DNA of 27,505 nt from JAZDLO01 sp043801935 (GCA_043801935.1 JAZDLO010000168.1:1-27505); one strand, 5' to 3'; counted from the first letter of the stretch, positions 15,860-24,244 are shown. Program-made: numbers and translations. The notes: generated by a model not told the origin, from the letters alone.

Positions 15860-16917
15860 GCGCCTGCCTCAAAGCGGTACTGATGGACGAAATCGACCAG
15901 CCGGCGGACACTGTCGGGAGGGGTGTCGCGCAAGACCCCATGCCCCAGGTTGAAGATATGCCCAGGCCGGCCGCCCGCGCTCTCCAGCACTGCGACCGCC
16001 CGCCTCTGCAACTCCGGCCAGTCTCCCAGCAGAGCCACCGGATCGAGATTGCCCTGGATCGCGACACCGGGCCCGAGACGCCGCCACGCCTCCCCCAGGT
16101 CGATGCGCCAGTCGATCCCGACGACGTGGGCCTCGGTCCTCGCTACGACCTCCAGGATCCCGCTGGTCCCCGTGGAGAAATATATGACCGGCACCTCGGC
16201 CTGGGAGGCCTCCCTGATGACCGCCTGGTTATAAGGCAGAGCGAACTCCACATAGTCTGCCGGGCTCAGGAGACCGGCCCAGGTGTCGAAGAGCTGCAAC
16301 GCCTGAGCCCCTGCTCGCGCCTGGGCCCGAAGGTAGCCTCCGACGAGAGTGGTGAGCTTGCCCATCAGCTGCCGCCACAGGTCCGGGCGCCCCATCATCA
16401 GACGCTTGGTAAGCGTGAAATCCTTGCTGCTGCCGCCCTCCACCGCGTAGCAGGCGAGGGTGAAAGGGGCGCCACTGAAACCGATCAAGGGGAGGCCGCG
16501 GCCTTCCAGCTCCCGTCGGGCCAGCCGGATGGCCTCCAGGGTGAACCAAGTGGCCTCCTCGATATCAAGAGAAGCCAGGCCGAGAACGTCGGCTTCATCT
16601 CTGACCGGGTTGTACACGATGGGGCCTTCGCCGGCCTGGAAGCCCACCGTTAGGCCCAGTCCTTCCAGCGGAGGAAGGATGTCGGCGAAAATGATGGCGG
16701 CGTCCAAGTCGAATGCGTCGATCGGCTGCATCGTCACCTGGCAGCTCAACTCCGGTGCCTTGATCAGTTCGAGCATCTCGTACTTTTCTCGGAGCTCCCG
16801 GTACTCGCTCATGTAGCGTCCTGCCTGCCTCATGAGCCACACCGGGGTCCGGTCGACCGGCTCGCGCCGGCAGGCCCGCAGGAAACGCGAACCGTCGGGT
16901 CCTGCTATGCCAACCAA
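15856..16917 (-). CDS. hemE: Uroporphyrinogen decarboxylase
   Basis: A normal-length (353 residue) HemE. The N-terminal PVWLMRQAGRYMSEYRELR stretch holds the substrate-binding RQAGRY motif, and DAAIIFADILPPLEGLGL with the catalytic Asp follows, then GFSGAPFTLACYAVEGG and the C-terminal NLGHGVLRDTPPDSVRRLVDFV. It converts uroporphyrinogen III to coproporphyrinogen III. The start is TTG 16917 inside the end of hemB (13-base overlap), because AAGGAGG (16932-16926) is at ideal spacing and no ATG or GTG fits the family N-terminus. It differs from the methyltransferase of the same superfamily at 73-1410. Confidence 0.95.
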   Translation of the reverse strand: MVGIAGPDGSRFLRACRREPVDRTPVWLMRQAGRYMSEYRELREKYEMLELIKAPELSCQVTMQPIDAFDLDAAIIFADILPPLEGLGLTVGFQAGEGPIVYNPVRDEADVLGLASLDIEEATWFTLEAIRLARRELEGRGLPLIGFSGAPFTLACYAVEGGSSKDFTLTKRLMMGRPDLWRQLMGKLTTLVGGYLRAQARAGAQALQLFDTWAGLLSPADYVEFALPYNQAVIREASQAEVPVIYFSTGTSGILEVVARTEAHVVGIDWRIDLGEAWRRLGPGVAIQGNLDPVALLGDWPELQRRAVAVLESAGGRPGHIFNLGHGVLRDTPPDSVRRLVDFVHQYRFEAGA

Positions 16918-17939
16918 CTGGCCGCCTCCTTGGCGAAATAGGTGAGGATCATATCCGCCCCTGCCCGCTTGATGCCGACGAGACTCTCCAACGCACATTT
17001 CTGCAGGTCGAGCCAGCCGTTCGCCGCCGCAGCCTGGATCATGGAGTACTCGCCGCTGACCTGGTAGGCGGCCAGCGGGAGATCGCAAGCGCTGCGCACC
17101 GCCCGAATGACGTCCAGGTAGGGAAGCGCCGGCTTGACCATGACGATGTCGGCGCCTTCGGCCACGTCCAGCTCCACTTCTCGAAGGGCCTGGCGCCAAT
17201 TGGCCGGGTCCATCTGATACTGGGCCCTATCGCCGAACTGCGGAGGGCTCTCGGCCGCGTCCCGGAAGGGCCCGTAGAAGGCGCTGGCATACTTGGCCGC
17301 GTAGCTCACGATCGCGGTGTGCTCTTTGCCCGCCGCGTCCAAGGCGGCTCGGACCGCCCCTACCATGCCGTCGATCATCCCCGAGGGCGCGATCACATCG
17401 GCGCCGGCGGAGGCATGCACCACCGAAGCACGGCCCAGGAGCTCCAGAGTGGGGTCGTTCAGCAAGTACCCCTCGGGGAGATCGGCCCTGTGGTGCGCCT
17501 CCGCTGCGAGGTTCACAGCCCCGCAGTGACCGTGGTCCGTGTACTCGCAAAAGCACATGTCCGACATCACCACGAGTTCGGGCAACTCCTTCTTCAGAGC
17601 CCTGGCGGCCGACGGAACCGGTCCGTCCGGATCCAGATTGCCGCTGCCGCAACTGTCTTTGACGTCCGGGATCCCGAACAGCATGACGGCCGGCACGCCC
17701 AGTCGGGCGGCCGCCGCCGCCTCCTCGACTACGGTGTCGGGAGACCACTGGAACTGGCCGGGCATCGAGACGATAGGTTTCTTGACCCCCACCCCGGGAC
17801 GGACGAAGAGCGGATAGATCAACTCGGAAGCCAGCAGGTCGGTCTCCCGGACCAAGGCCCGCATGCCGAGCGAAAAGCGCAGGCGGCGAAGGCGGACCGG
17901 ACCCGGGGAGACATGCTTAGAGGCGGAGCCCTCGTTCAT
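16905..17939 (-). CDS. hemB: Porphobilinogen synthase (ALA dehydratase)
   Basis: A 344-residue HemB that condenses two ALA molecules to porphobilinogen. The zinc site is of the cysteine type: SDMCFCEYTDHGHCGAV (Cys129, Cys131, Cys139). The two active-site lysines are in SYAAKYASAFYGPFRDA (Lys216) and DIVMVKPALPYLDVI (Lys269). ATG 17939 is preceded by AAGGAGGG and overlaps the hemD stop by 4 bases. It carries its own strong ribosome site within the operon. Confidence 0.97.
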   Translation of the reverse strand: MNEGSASKHVSPGPVRLRRLRFSLGMRALVRETDLLASELIYPLFVRPGVGVKKPIVSMPGQFQWSPDTVVEEAAAAARLGVPAVMLFGIPDVKDSCGSGNLDPDGPVPSAARALKKELPELVVMSDMCFCEYTDHGHCGAVNLAAEAHHRADLPEGYLLNDPTLELLGRASVVHASAGADVIAPSGMIDGMVGAVRAALDAAGKEHTAIVSYAAKYASAFYGPFRDAAESPPQFGDRAQYQMDPANWRQALREVELDVAEGADIVMVKPALPYLDVIRAVRSACDLPLAAYQVSGEYSMIQAAAANGWLDLQKCALESLVGIKRAGADMILTYFAKEAASWLA

Positions 17940-18766
17940 GCTAGCCGCCCTCCTTCTCGTTCTCTGTTTTCAAAATAACGCTCGAGGCCATCCACCAGGT
18001 CCACGATGGTGTGGTTCCCTGCCAGTACCTGCACCTCAAGGCCTCGCTCTTCGGCCGCGGCCGACGTGACGGGGCCGATACAGGCTAAACACACGTCTTT
18101 CAGACCGTCCCAGTCACCGTCCTCCCGGTCAAAGCGCGCCGCCATATTGTAGACCGCCGAAGGACTCGCGAAAATGACCGCGTCCACCCGGCCGCTTCGC
18201 AAAAGACGGGGTACGTCGACCCCCCCGCTGCCCATGACGGTACGATACGCCGTAACGGCTTCGACCTCGACGCCGTTCGCACTGAGGATGCGGACGAGTG
18301 TCTCACGCGCTCGCTCGGCCTGGGGGACCAGTACCCTTTGGGCTCCCTGTGCTACGAGCTGGTCGGCCAGGGCTTCTGCCAGATACTCTTCGGGAAACAG
18401 ATCCGCGGCGATCCCCAACCTATCCATGAGGGTCGTGGCCGTCCCTGGTCCGACGGTAGCCACGTGCGCTCGTGCCATCTGCCCCGCCGGGATCGCCAGT
18501 TCCCTAAGCCGCGTCTCCACGGCCTCGACCGCATTCGCGCTGGTGAAGACCAGCCAGCTGTAGGCCCCGGCGGCCGCCCGCCTGAGCGCCTCGTCCAGGG
18601 GAGCGGGATCGAGAGTCGGAGCGATCTCTATGCACGGGTAGGACAGAGGACGCGCGCCCCGTTCCTCCAGAAGCACATCCAACTCTCGTGCCTGGTTGGG
18701 GCTGCGGGTGTTGACCACCCAGGCTCCCTCGAGAGCCGACCTCTGCTTATCCTCATGTCCCCTCAT
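17936..18766 (-). CDS. hemD: Uroporphyrinogen-III synthase
   Basis: A 276-residue HemD. The family is weakly conserved, but the two-domain pattern is visible: VVNTRSPNQARELDVLLEERG at the start, YSWLVFTSANAVEAV, VATVGPGTATTLMDRLG, an AVTAYRTV segment, and DAVIFASPSAVYNMA followed by LACIGPVTSAAAEERGL. It closes the tetrapyrrole ring with inversion of ring D. It overlaps hemC (18763-18766) and hemB (17936-17939) by 4 bases each. No methyltransferase (CobA) fusion is present. Confidence 0.93.
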   Translation of the reverse strand: MRGHEDKQRSALEGAWVVNTRSPNQARELDVLLEERGARPLSYPCIEIAPTLDPAPLDEALRRAAAGAYSWLVFTSANAVEAVETRLRELAIPAGQMARAHVATVGPGTATTLMDRLGIAADLFPEEYLAEALADQLVAQGAQRVLVPQAERARETLVRILSANGVEVEAVTAYRTVMGSGGVDVPRLLRSGRVDAVIFASPSAVYNMAARFDREDGDWDGLKDVCLACIGPVTSAAAEERGLEVQVLAGNHTIVDLVDGLERYFENREREGGRLA

Positions 18767-19725
18767 GCGTCTCCCTGACCCGTTGTGACGCCCAGGAGCT
18801 CCGCCGCGCCTTTGGAGAGCGCCTCCGACGCGAGCCTGAAGCCCGCTTCAGATGCCGCCTGTCGGCCGCCATCGTGAGGGGATACCAGTCCCCGGGTCTC
18901 GACCTCCACCTTCTTCGCTCCATCGGGCGACAAGACTCGGCCCGTGATGCTAAGCCAGCCGTCCTTTCCCAAACGGGCCCGCGCTGCCACCGGCACGGCG
19001 CAGCCTCCCCCCAACCCCTCCAGAAAGGCCCGCTCCGCCACCGTCTCTAGCTCGGACGGCGCATGCCCGATGCCTCGCACCAGCCCGAGCCCGTCCGCCT
19101 CGTCCCGGCACTGAACGGCGAGGGCCCCTTGGCCAGGCGCCGGAAGCATGATGTCTTCGGAGAGCACCTCTGAAACGACCTCGGTCCGGTCGAGCCTTTG
19201 CAGAGCAGCCCCGGCTACGACGACGGCGTCGTAGGGCCCTGAGGGATCCAAGGCTTTGCGAAGCCTCGTGTCCAAGTTGCCGCGCAGGTCGATGATCTGA
19301 AGATCCGCACGCGCATGGAGCAGTTGGGCCGCCCGCCGACTGCTGCTCGTTCCCACATATGCCTGGTTCGGAAGAGACCGGATACCGTACCCACTCCTGC
19401 TTACCAGGACGTCCGCCGAGTCGGCGCGCTGCAGGACGGCCCCGACAACCAGCCCCGGGGAAGCCTCGGTGGGAAGATCCTTGAGGCTGTGGACGGCCAT
19501 ATCGATGGAGCGCTCACGCAGCGCCTGTTCCAGCTCGGCAGTAAAGACCCCTTTGCCGCCGATCACGGGTAGCGGTGTGTCCAGGATCCTATCGCCCACG
19601 GTCGAGATCACGACGACCTCGTATTCGAGATCGGGACGCTGGCGCGCCAGCAACTGCCGCACGTGTTCGGTTTGCCAAAGCGCAAGGGGCGAGCCCCGCG
19701 TGCCGAGACGAACCGGTGGACTCAT
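18763..19725 (-). CDS. hemC: Porphobilinogen deaminase (hydroxymethylbilane synthase)
   Basis: A 320-residue HemC. The start is ATG 19725, overlapping the hemA stop by 4 bases; this gives the family N-terminus VRLGTRGSPLALWQTEHV. Further segments are HSLKDLPTEASPGL with the catalytic Asp, VGTSSSRRAAQL, LRGNLDTRLRKL-like residues 148-158, PAPGQGALAVQ, and GGGCAVPVAARA with the dipyrromethane-cofactor Cys242. It polymerises four porphobilinogens. Confidence 0.96.
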   Translation of the reverse strand: MSPPVRLGTRGSPLALWQTEHVRQLLARQRPDLEYEVVVISTVGDRILDTPLPVIGGKGVFTAELEQALRERSIDMAVHSLKDLPTEASPGLVVGAVLQRADSADVLVSRSGYGIRSLPNQAYVGTSSSRRAAQLLHARADLQIIDLRGNLDTRLRKALDPSGPYDAVVVAGAALQRLDRTEVVSEVLSEDIMLPAPGQGALAVQCRDEADGLGLVRGIGHAPSELETVAERAFLEGLGGGCAVPVAARARLGKDGWLSITGRVLSPDGAKKVEVETRGLVSPHDGGRQAASEAGFRLASEALSKGAAELLGVTTGQGDA

Positions 19726-21053
19726 CCGCCCCCGCCGGCGTCGGTCGGTCGCTCCGGTCGAGTGAGGGGCTCGTCTTTGAGACCGAAGAGATCGACCACC
19801 GCATCGCAATAAGTTGCGAAATCCTCGCTCGACGCCCGGGACTTCAGGCGCCTGGTCGGTTGATGAAGGAGCTTGCCGACAATACGGTTGGCCATGCGCG
19901 CGATGATCTCTTGAGCATTCTCGTCGAGACCCTCGAGCTTGCGCAAAGCACCACCAAGCTCGGCGTCCGCGACCGATCTGGCGTGTCCACGGAGCTCCGA
20001 GACGACCTTCGTTGCGTCCCGGCCTCGGAGCCAGTCCATCACCACCTGGGTCTCCCCGGTCACGATCTCCTCCACCTTCGGCACCGCAGCGGAGCGGCGA
20101 CTGAGATTCCGGTCCAGGGTCGCTTCAAGCTTGTCGATGTCGTGAAGCACCATCCCCGGAAGTGAGCCGACACAGAGATCGACGTCCCGAGGAACAGCTA
20201 TGTCGACGGCCACCAAGGGGATCCCCTGCCGCTGCTCGAGGACCGGCGCCATATCCTCCGCGCGGATTATGGGGTGAGAGGCCCCGGTGGCGGTGATCAC
20301 CGCGTCGGCGGCAGCCAGAGCCTGAGCCAATTCCACCCATGGTCGAGCCTGGCAGCCGGTGCGAAGAGCGAGGGCCTGGGCATTGGAGAAGGAACGATTG
20401 ATGCACGACACTCTTGAAGCACCATGCTTGTGCAGGGCTTGAACGGCGAGCTCGGCAGTCTCTCCTGCCCCCACCACCAGAACACTCCGTGCCGAGAGGT
20501 CGCCCAACTCTTTTTCGAGCAAGACCACGGCCGCATGACTGATGGAGGTAGCTCCTCTGCTTATCTCAGTTTCGGAGCGGGCCCTTTTCCCCGCGTGGGC
20601 GGCGCGGCAGAAGAGGTAGGTGAGCGAGGGACCAGAAGTCCCCGCCGACCGGGCAGCGGCGAATGCCTGGGAGACCTGACCCAGGATCTGAGTCTCTCCC
20701 AGCAGTTGAGAGTCCAGCCCGCAAGCCACGCGGAGCAGATGCCCGACCGCGTCCCTGTCTTCCTTGTGATAGACGTGTGGTTCGAGCTCTTCACGCGCCA
20801 GGCCGCTCAGCTCCGCCAGCCGTTCGACGATCAGTCCGCGAGTGTCCCCCGCTGCGCCGTTGGGGACCCCGTATACCTCGAGACGATTGCAGGTGGAGAG
20901 AAAGGCCGACTCCCGAAAGCCGGATCCCCCCCAGGGAGAAGAAGCCGCTGGCGTGTCGGTGACGCAATCAGAGGGTCCCAGGACCTTCGACAGTCGCTCC
21001 CGCAAGGCGACGGGAGCTGTACGCTGGCTCAGGCCCACCAAGATGATAGTCAC
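19722..21053 (-). CDS. hemA: Glutamyl-tRNA reductase
   Basis: A 443-residue HemA. VGLSQRTAPVALRERL opens the protein and FLSTCNRLEVYG holds the catalytic Cys55. The NADPH domain has LVVGAGETAELAVQAL, and a C-terminal helical dimerisation domain runs to about residue 420. It reduces Glu-tRNA to glutamate-1-semialdehyde, the substrate of HemL encoded at the operon end. It starts at GTG 21053, two bases after the radical SAM stop. As the first committed enzyme it is a usual point of heme feedback. Confidence 0.96.
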   Translation of the reverse strand: MTIILVGLSQRTAPVALRERLSKVLGPSDCVTDTPAASSPWGGSGFRESAFLSTCNRLEVYGVPNGAAGDTRGLIVERLAELSGLAREELEPHVYHKEDRDAVGHLLRVACGLDSQLLGETQILGQVSQAFAAARSAGTSGPSLTYLFCRAAHAGKRARSETEISRGATSISHAAVVLLEKELGDLSARSVLVVGAGETAELAVQALHKHGASRVSCINRSFSNAQALALRTGCQARPWVELAQALAAADAVITATGASHPIIRAEDMAPVLEQRQGIPLVAVDIAVPRDVDLCVGSLPGMVLHDIDKLEATLDRNLSRRSAAVPKVEEIVTGETQVVMDWLRGRDATKVVSELRGHARSVADAELGGALRKLEGLDENAQEIIARMANRIVGKLLHQPTRRLKSRASSEDFATYCDAVVDLFGLKDEPLTRPERPTDAGGGG

Positions 21054-21055
21054 GT

Positions 21056-22222
21056 CTAAACCCCGCCCTGGTATTCAGAGGCTGCCGGAACACTGCCAGA
21101 ACGACGGCCCGGCTGATAGGCACAAAATGGCTCTTCCGCGAGGTAGTCCCCAGTGCTTCCATACGCCCGCGCCCGACATCCCCCACACACTTTACCAAAC
21201 CCGCAGCGACCGCACTTACCTTTGAGCCCACTCAAGTCCCGCAATTGGGCGAACAACTCGCTTGTCTGCCATATCTCGGTGAGCCCCGCCCGCCGCACGT
21301 CGCCCGCCTCGATCGGCATGTATCCACAGCCATAGACCTTGCCCGTGTGCGAGACAAAGCAGACCCCGGTCCCCGCCAGACATCCCCGAGTGGCGGCGTG
21401 GAGCGCCCCGCGCTCCCGGCCTCCGCCGCCCAAGCCCGGGTGGCCAGGCGCGCCAGGAGATGCGTGATCCCCATCGACATGAGCCGCTTGTCGCTGCCGA
21501 ACCACACGGAAATAGTGGGGAGCACACGTAGCCCTCAGTTGCAGGCCCGGCTCCCGGCGCTCCGTCTCATACAGCCAGTTCAGCGTCTCTTCATAAGCGT
21601 CTGCCCGGAGCGTCTGCTCCTCGGCGATCTCCATACCGCAACCGACCGGGACCAGAAGGAAGAGGTGCAGCGCCACCGCCCCCAGCCTCTTCGCGAGGCC
21701 TACCATCTCGTCCAGTTGGTCCGCGTTGTGTCTGGCGACTGTCACGTTTATCTGGACAGGGACGCCCTCGGCCTGAAGCGCCTGAACGCCGGCCAGGGCC
21801 GATCGGAACGATCCCGGCAGGCGGCGAAAGACATCGTGAGTGGACTCGTCAGCCCCGTCCAAGGAGACGCTCACTCGATCGACTCCGCTCTCGTAAATCC
21901 TCTTGGCCAGATCCTGGTCGATCAGGGTCCCGTTGGTGGCCAGAGCGACCACAAGCCCTTTCTTGCCGGCGTAATTCATGAGATGGAAGATGTCAGACCT
22001 CAGCAAAGGCTCTCCGCCTGAGAGCACCAGTATGGTACGCCCCCACCCAGAGAGCTCATCGATCAGACGCTCCGCTTCCTGAGTGGACAGTTCGTCGGGG
22101 GATAGCTCGTCTAACACGTCGGTCCGCCGACAGTGGGAACAACGAAGATTACAGGCGGCCGTCGTTTCCCAGAACACGAGGCGCGGCCAGGGATAAGCGT
22201 GGTTCTCTGCCGGCGTGCTCAT
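21056..22222 (-). CDS. NirJ/AhbC/AhbD-like heme-biosynthesis radical SAM protein
   Basis: A 388-residue radical SAM/SPASM protein. The SAM-cluster motif is CNLRCSHC (Cys24, Cys28, Cys31), preceded by RLVFWETTAA, which is typical of the AhbC/AhbD/NirJ group. LSGGEPLLRSDI and VSLDGADESTHD are family segments, and ATCAPHYFRVVRQR plus RGCLAGTGVCFVSHTGKVYGCGYMP match AhbC-like proteins. The C-terminal cysteines (KCGRCGFGKVCGGC and a late Cys) should hold an auxiliary 4Fe-4S cluster. Known relatives make heme from siroheme (AhbC, AhbD) or heme d1 (NirJ). A His/Gly-rich stretch follows the VRQR motif. Start ATG 22222 overlaps the hemH stop. In this operon, decarboxylation of coproheme or coproporphyrinogen is the likeliest job; the exact reaction is not readable. 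Confidence 0.85.
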   Translation of the reverse strand: MSTPAENHAYPWPRLVFWETTAACNLRCSHCRRTDVLDELSPDELSTQEAERLIDELSGWGRTILVLSGGEPLLRSDIFHLMNYAGKKGLVVALATNGTLIDQDLAKRIYESGVDRVSVSLDGADESTHDVFRRLPGSFRSALAGVQALQAEGVPVQINVTVARHNADQLDEMVGLAKRLGAVALHLFLLVPVGCGMEIAEEQTLRADAYEETLNWLYETERREPGLQLRATCAPHYFRVVRQRQAAHVDGDHASPGAPGHPGLGGGGRERGALHAATRGCLAGTGVCFVSHTGKVYGCGYMPIEAGDVRRAGLTEIWQTSELFAQLRDLSGLKGKCGRCGFGKVCGGCRARAYGSTGDYLAEEPFCAYQPGRRSGSVPAASEYQGGV

Positions 22223-23109
22223 GCCTTCCACCGTTCTACCAGCAGGGCCAGGCTGTCGATCAAGGCGGGGCCGTCGTTGAGCAGTGGAGTGCGGGCGATC
22301 GTGATCCCCAGGCCTCTAGCCTTTTCGTTTGTGACCACGTCCAAGTCATACAGGACCTCCACCTGATCGGCCACGAAACCAAACGGGCAGAGCACTACTT
22401 GGCGGATGCCCCGCTCAGCCAATCCGAGGATCACTTCGTCTACCGATGGGCCCAGCCAATCCTGTCCGGGACCGCTCGCACTCTGATAGGCGACCGTCCA
22501 GTCTTCGGAGGGCAATCCAAGTTCTTTCGCCACCATTTCCGCCGTCTCCCGCAGTTGCGGCTCGTACGGATCCCCCGGGGGAAGCGCCGCCTTAGGAAGG
22601 CTGTGGGCCGAAAAGATGACGTGAGCCCCAGGCGTAGACATGAGCTCCCTCTGCGAGGCGACTATAGAATCGACCAGGCCTTCGATATAGGGAGACAGGG
22701 TGTGCCAGCTGTCGACAAGATCGAAAGCCACCCCCGATCCATTGGCAGCTGAGACGGCCCTGCCATGGTACCGTCCGACACTGCACTCGCTGAAGTGAGG
22801 GACGAGGCAAACGACGAGAGCCCGGGAGACGCCATCCATCGCCATCTGCGGTATAGCGTCCTCCAGCAAGGGGTGCCAATGCAACATACCGACGTACACG
22901 GGAAGCCCGCAAGCCTCCTCGAGTCTCCTCGCTGCACGACGAGTGACGTCCGGGAGGGGCGAAGCTCCCCCAACGCAGCGATACTTCTCCCCCACCTCCG
23001 CCACCAGTTGTGCGGAGCAGGGCCGACCCCCGCGAACACGTTCCAGAAACGCCGGAATGTCCTCGAGAGAACCGGGGCCGCCGTGGGCGAGCAATAGGAT
23101 TCCGGGCAA
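22219..23109 (-). CDS. hemH: Ferrochelatase (HemH/CpfC)
   Basis: A 296-residue ferrochelatase. LLLAHGGPGSLEDIPAFL opens it; VIFSAHSLPKAA has the catalytic His, GDPYEPQL and AYQSASGPGQDWLGP follow, and CPFGFVADQVEVLYDLD has the conserved Glu. Segments such as VYVGMLHWHPLLEDAI and VPHFSECSVGRY look like monoderm CpfC, which inserts iron into coproporphyrin III, more than like proteobacterial HemH. The start is probably TTG 23109 with AGGA nearby; an AGGAG at about 23127 is followed by an ATG that stops at once. It is first in the heme operon, ahead of the radical SAM gene. Confidence 0.92.
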   Translation of the reverse strand: MPGILLLAHGGPGSLEDIPAFLERVRGGRPCSAQLVAEVGEKYRCVGGASPLPDVTRRAARRLEEACGLPVYVGMLHWHPLLEDAIPQMAMDGVSRALVVCLVPHFSECSVGRYHGRAVSAANGSGVAFDLVDSWHTLSPYIEGLVDSIVASQRELMSTPGAHVIFSAHSLPKAALPPGDPYEPQLRETAEMVAKELGLPSEDWTVAYQSASGPGQDWLGPSVDEVILGLAERGIRQVVLCPFGFVADQVEVLYDLDVVTNEKARGLGITIARTPLLNDGPALIDSLALLVERWKA

Positions 23110-23154
23110 AGTTCCTATCTCATCTCCTCTTGTCGGGGCATCTCGCGCACCGGA

Positions 23155-23196
23155 GCGACCCGGCCGCGACGCACTCTGGCGCCGCGGCCGGGTCGC
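23155..23196. terminator. Perfect 14-bp GC stem between SLH gene and heme operon
   Basis: GCGACCCGGCCGCG (23155-23168) and CGCGGCCGGGTCGC (23183-23196) are perfect complements with a 14-base loop. The stem lies 50 bases after the SLH gene stop and 46 bases before the hemH start, on the same strand. There is no T-tract after it, so it may be a non-canonical terminator, an RNA stability element, or a leader structure of the heme operon. Confidence 0.55.
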
Positions 23197-23221
23197 TGGA
23201 ACCCTGAAGCCTTTCGCTAAT

Positions 23222-23235
23222 GGCCAAAGTTGGCC
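23222..23235. other. Short palindrome GGCCAA-AG-TTGGCC
   Basis: Two perfect 6-base arms with a 2-base spacer lie just past the SLH gene stop and before the long hairpin. It could be an operator for the heme operon or the closing stem of the SLH transcript. Nothing else supports a function. Confidence 0.3.
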
Positions 23236-23245
23236 TTATGGCTGG

Positions 23246-24145
23246 CTACCGGTTAATGAGGTTGTAGAGCATGACGGCCACTTCGCCCCGGGTAGAGGGG
23301 GCCATGAAGTCGTAGCTGGAGTCCACCGCTTGAAGTCCGTTGAGGAGCCCGGCAGAGTCCGCCTTGCGCGCGTTGACGTAGTGCTCATCCGGGTAGAACT
23401 GCTCGGGCATGAAAGCCGGAGTGAAGTCCGCAGCCGGGTCGGACACCTTTGCCGCGCGTACCACCATGGTGATCAGTTGCTGGCGGGTGAGGTCGTCTTC
23501 GGGGGCGAACGTCGTCGGGGTTTTGCCCACGGTGATACCTTCGACGGCACAGACGGCCACGTACTTGTCGGGGAAGAAGGGGTCCGCATCCTGGCCGCTG
23601 ACCACGTCCGTGAAGGGAGAGGTCTCATTCCCGGTAACCGCAAGGCCCAGGGCCTTCACGATCATCCTGACGAAGTCCTGCCGCGTCACCGGAAGGTCCG
23701 GTTTGAAGGTCCCGTCTTCAGCGCCGCCGATCGCCGCCTGCACAGCCGTATCGCTGATCTGCATGTAGTAGGGGTGAGTCGAGGGCACATCGGTGAAACC
23801 GCCCTCGGCGGGCACCAACGTCACGGTCGTGCTGGTGCTGCCACCAGTCGTGGTGGTGGTGCCTCCGGTCGTGCCGGTGGTGGGTGCTTTAGTTGTGGTA
23901 GTGGGTGCTTTAGTTGTCGCGGTAGTGGCCTTGGTGGTGGGGGTAGGCGCCTTAGTGGTAGTAGTGGGCGCTTTGGTGGTGGTAGTGGCGGCCACGTGGC
24001 AGCCGGGAGTGCCGTGGCCCGGCTCCGGATTGCACGAGTTACCCGGATGGGCGGTCGCCGGTCCGGCATATCCCCAGCCGGCGAGCCCGATGGCCACCGC
24101 TGCGACAAGCGCCAGGCCCACAAAGAGATAGCGTTTCCGTTTCAT
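23246..24145 (-). CDS. Exported SLH-domain surface protein with Thr-rich linker
   Basis: A 299-residue protein. A KRKR start and hydrophobic stretch (residues 7-28) form a signal peptide ending near ATAHPG. Next is a short segment with two Cys and several His (NSCNPEPGHGTPGCH), then a Thr-rich linker of TTTTKAP-like heptads (about 54-108). Three S-layer homology modules follow: GFTDVPSTHPYY to about 175, SPFTDVV to about 235, and FYPDEHYVNARKADSAG to the end. SLH modules anchor proteins to cell-wall polysaccharide. There is no further catalytic domain, so it may be a wall-anchored structural protein. ATG 24145 is preceded by GGAGGA; an upstream in-frame start would ruin the signal peptide. 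Confidence 0.85.
   Translation of the reverse strand: MKRKRYLFVGLALVAAVAIGLAGWGYAGPATAHPGNSCNPEPGHGTPGCHVAATTTTKAPTTTTKAPTPTTKATTATTKAPTTTTKAPTTGTTGGTTTTTGGSTSTTVTLVPAEGGFTDVPSTHPYYMQISDTAVQAAIGGAEDGTFKPDLPVTRQDFVRMIVKALGLAVTGNETSPFTDVVSGQDADPFFPDKYVAVCAVEGITVGKTPTTFAPEDDLTRQQLITMVVRAAKVSDPAADFTPAFMPEQFYPDEHYVNARKADSAGLLNGLQAVDSSYDFMAPSTRGEVAVMLYNLINR
23822..23986 (-). repeat. Coding tandem repeat for Thr-Lys-Ala-Pro linker
   Basis: Imperfect 21-base repeats encode TTTTKAP and variants (TPTTKA, TTATTKAP) about five times and then grade into Thr/Gly/Ser. The repeats lie between the signal peptide and the SLH modules. Such linkers are typically extended and O-glycosylated, and copy number can vary between strains. 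Confidence 0.8.
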
Positions 24146-24244
24146 AGAGCGCTTTTTCCTCCGAGGTTGGGGCCGGGTTTGCTGCACCCGGCCGAATCGT
24201 CCCTGCCACCTTGGGAGCCCCATGGTCCGAGCGGGGCTTCCAAG

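Noticed and set aside
16918..17199. N-terminal extension of HemE
   Set aside because: It lies entirely within hemB in another frame; the TTG at 16917 with AAGGAGG gives a normal-length HemE.
23793..24131. Valine-rich plus-strand frame opposite the SLH gene
   Set aside because: It is the antisense reading of the Thr-rich repeat and has no other support.
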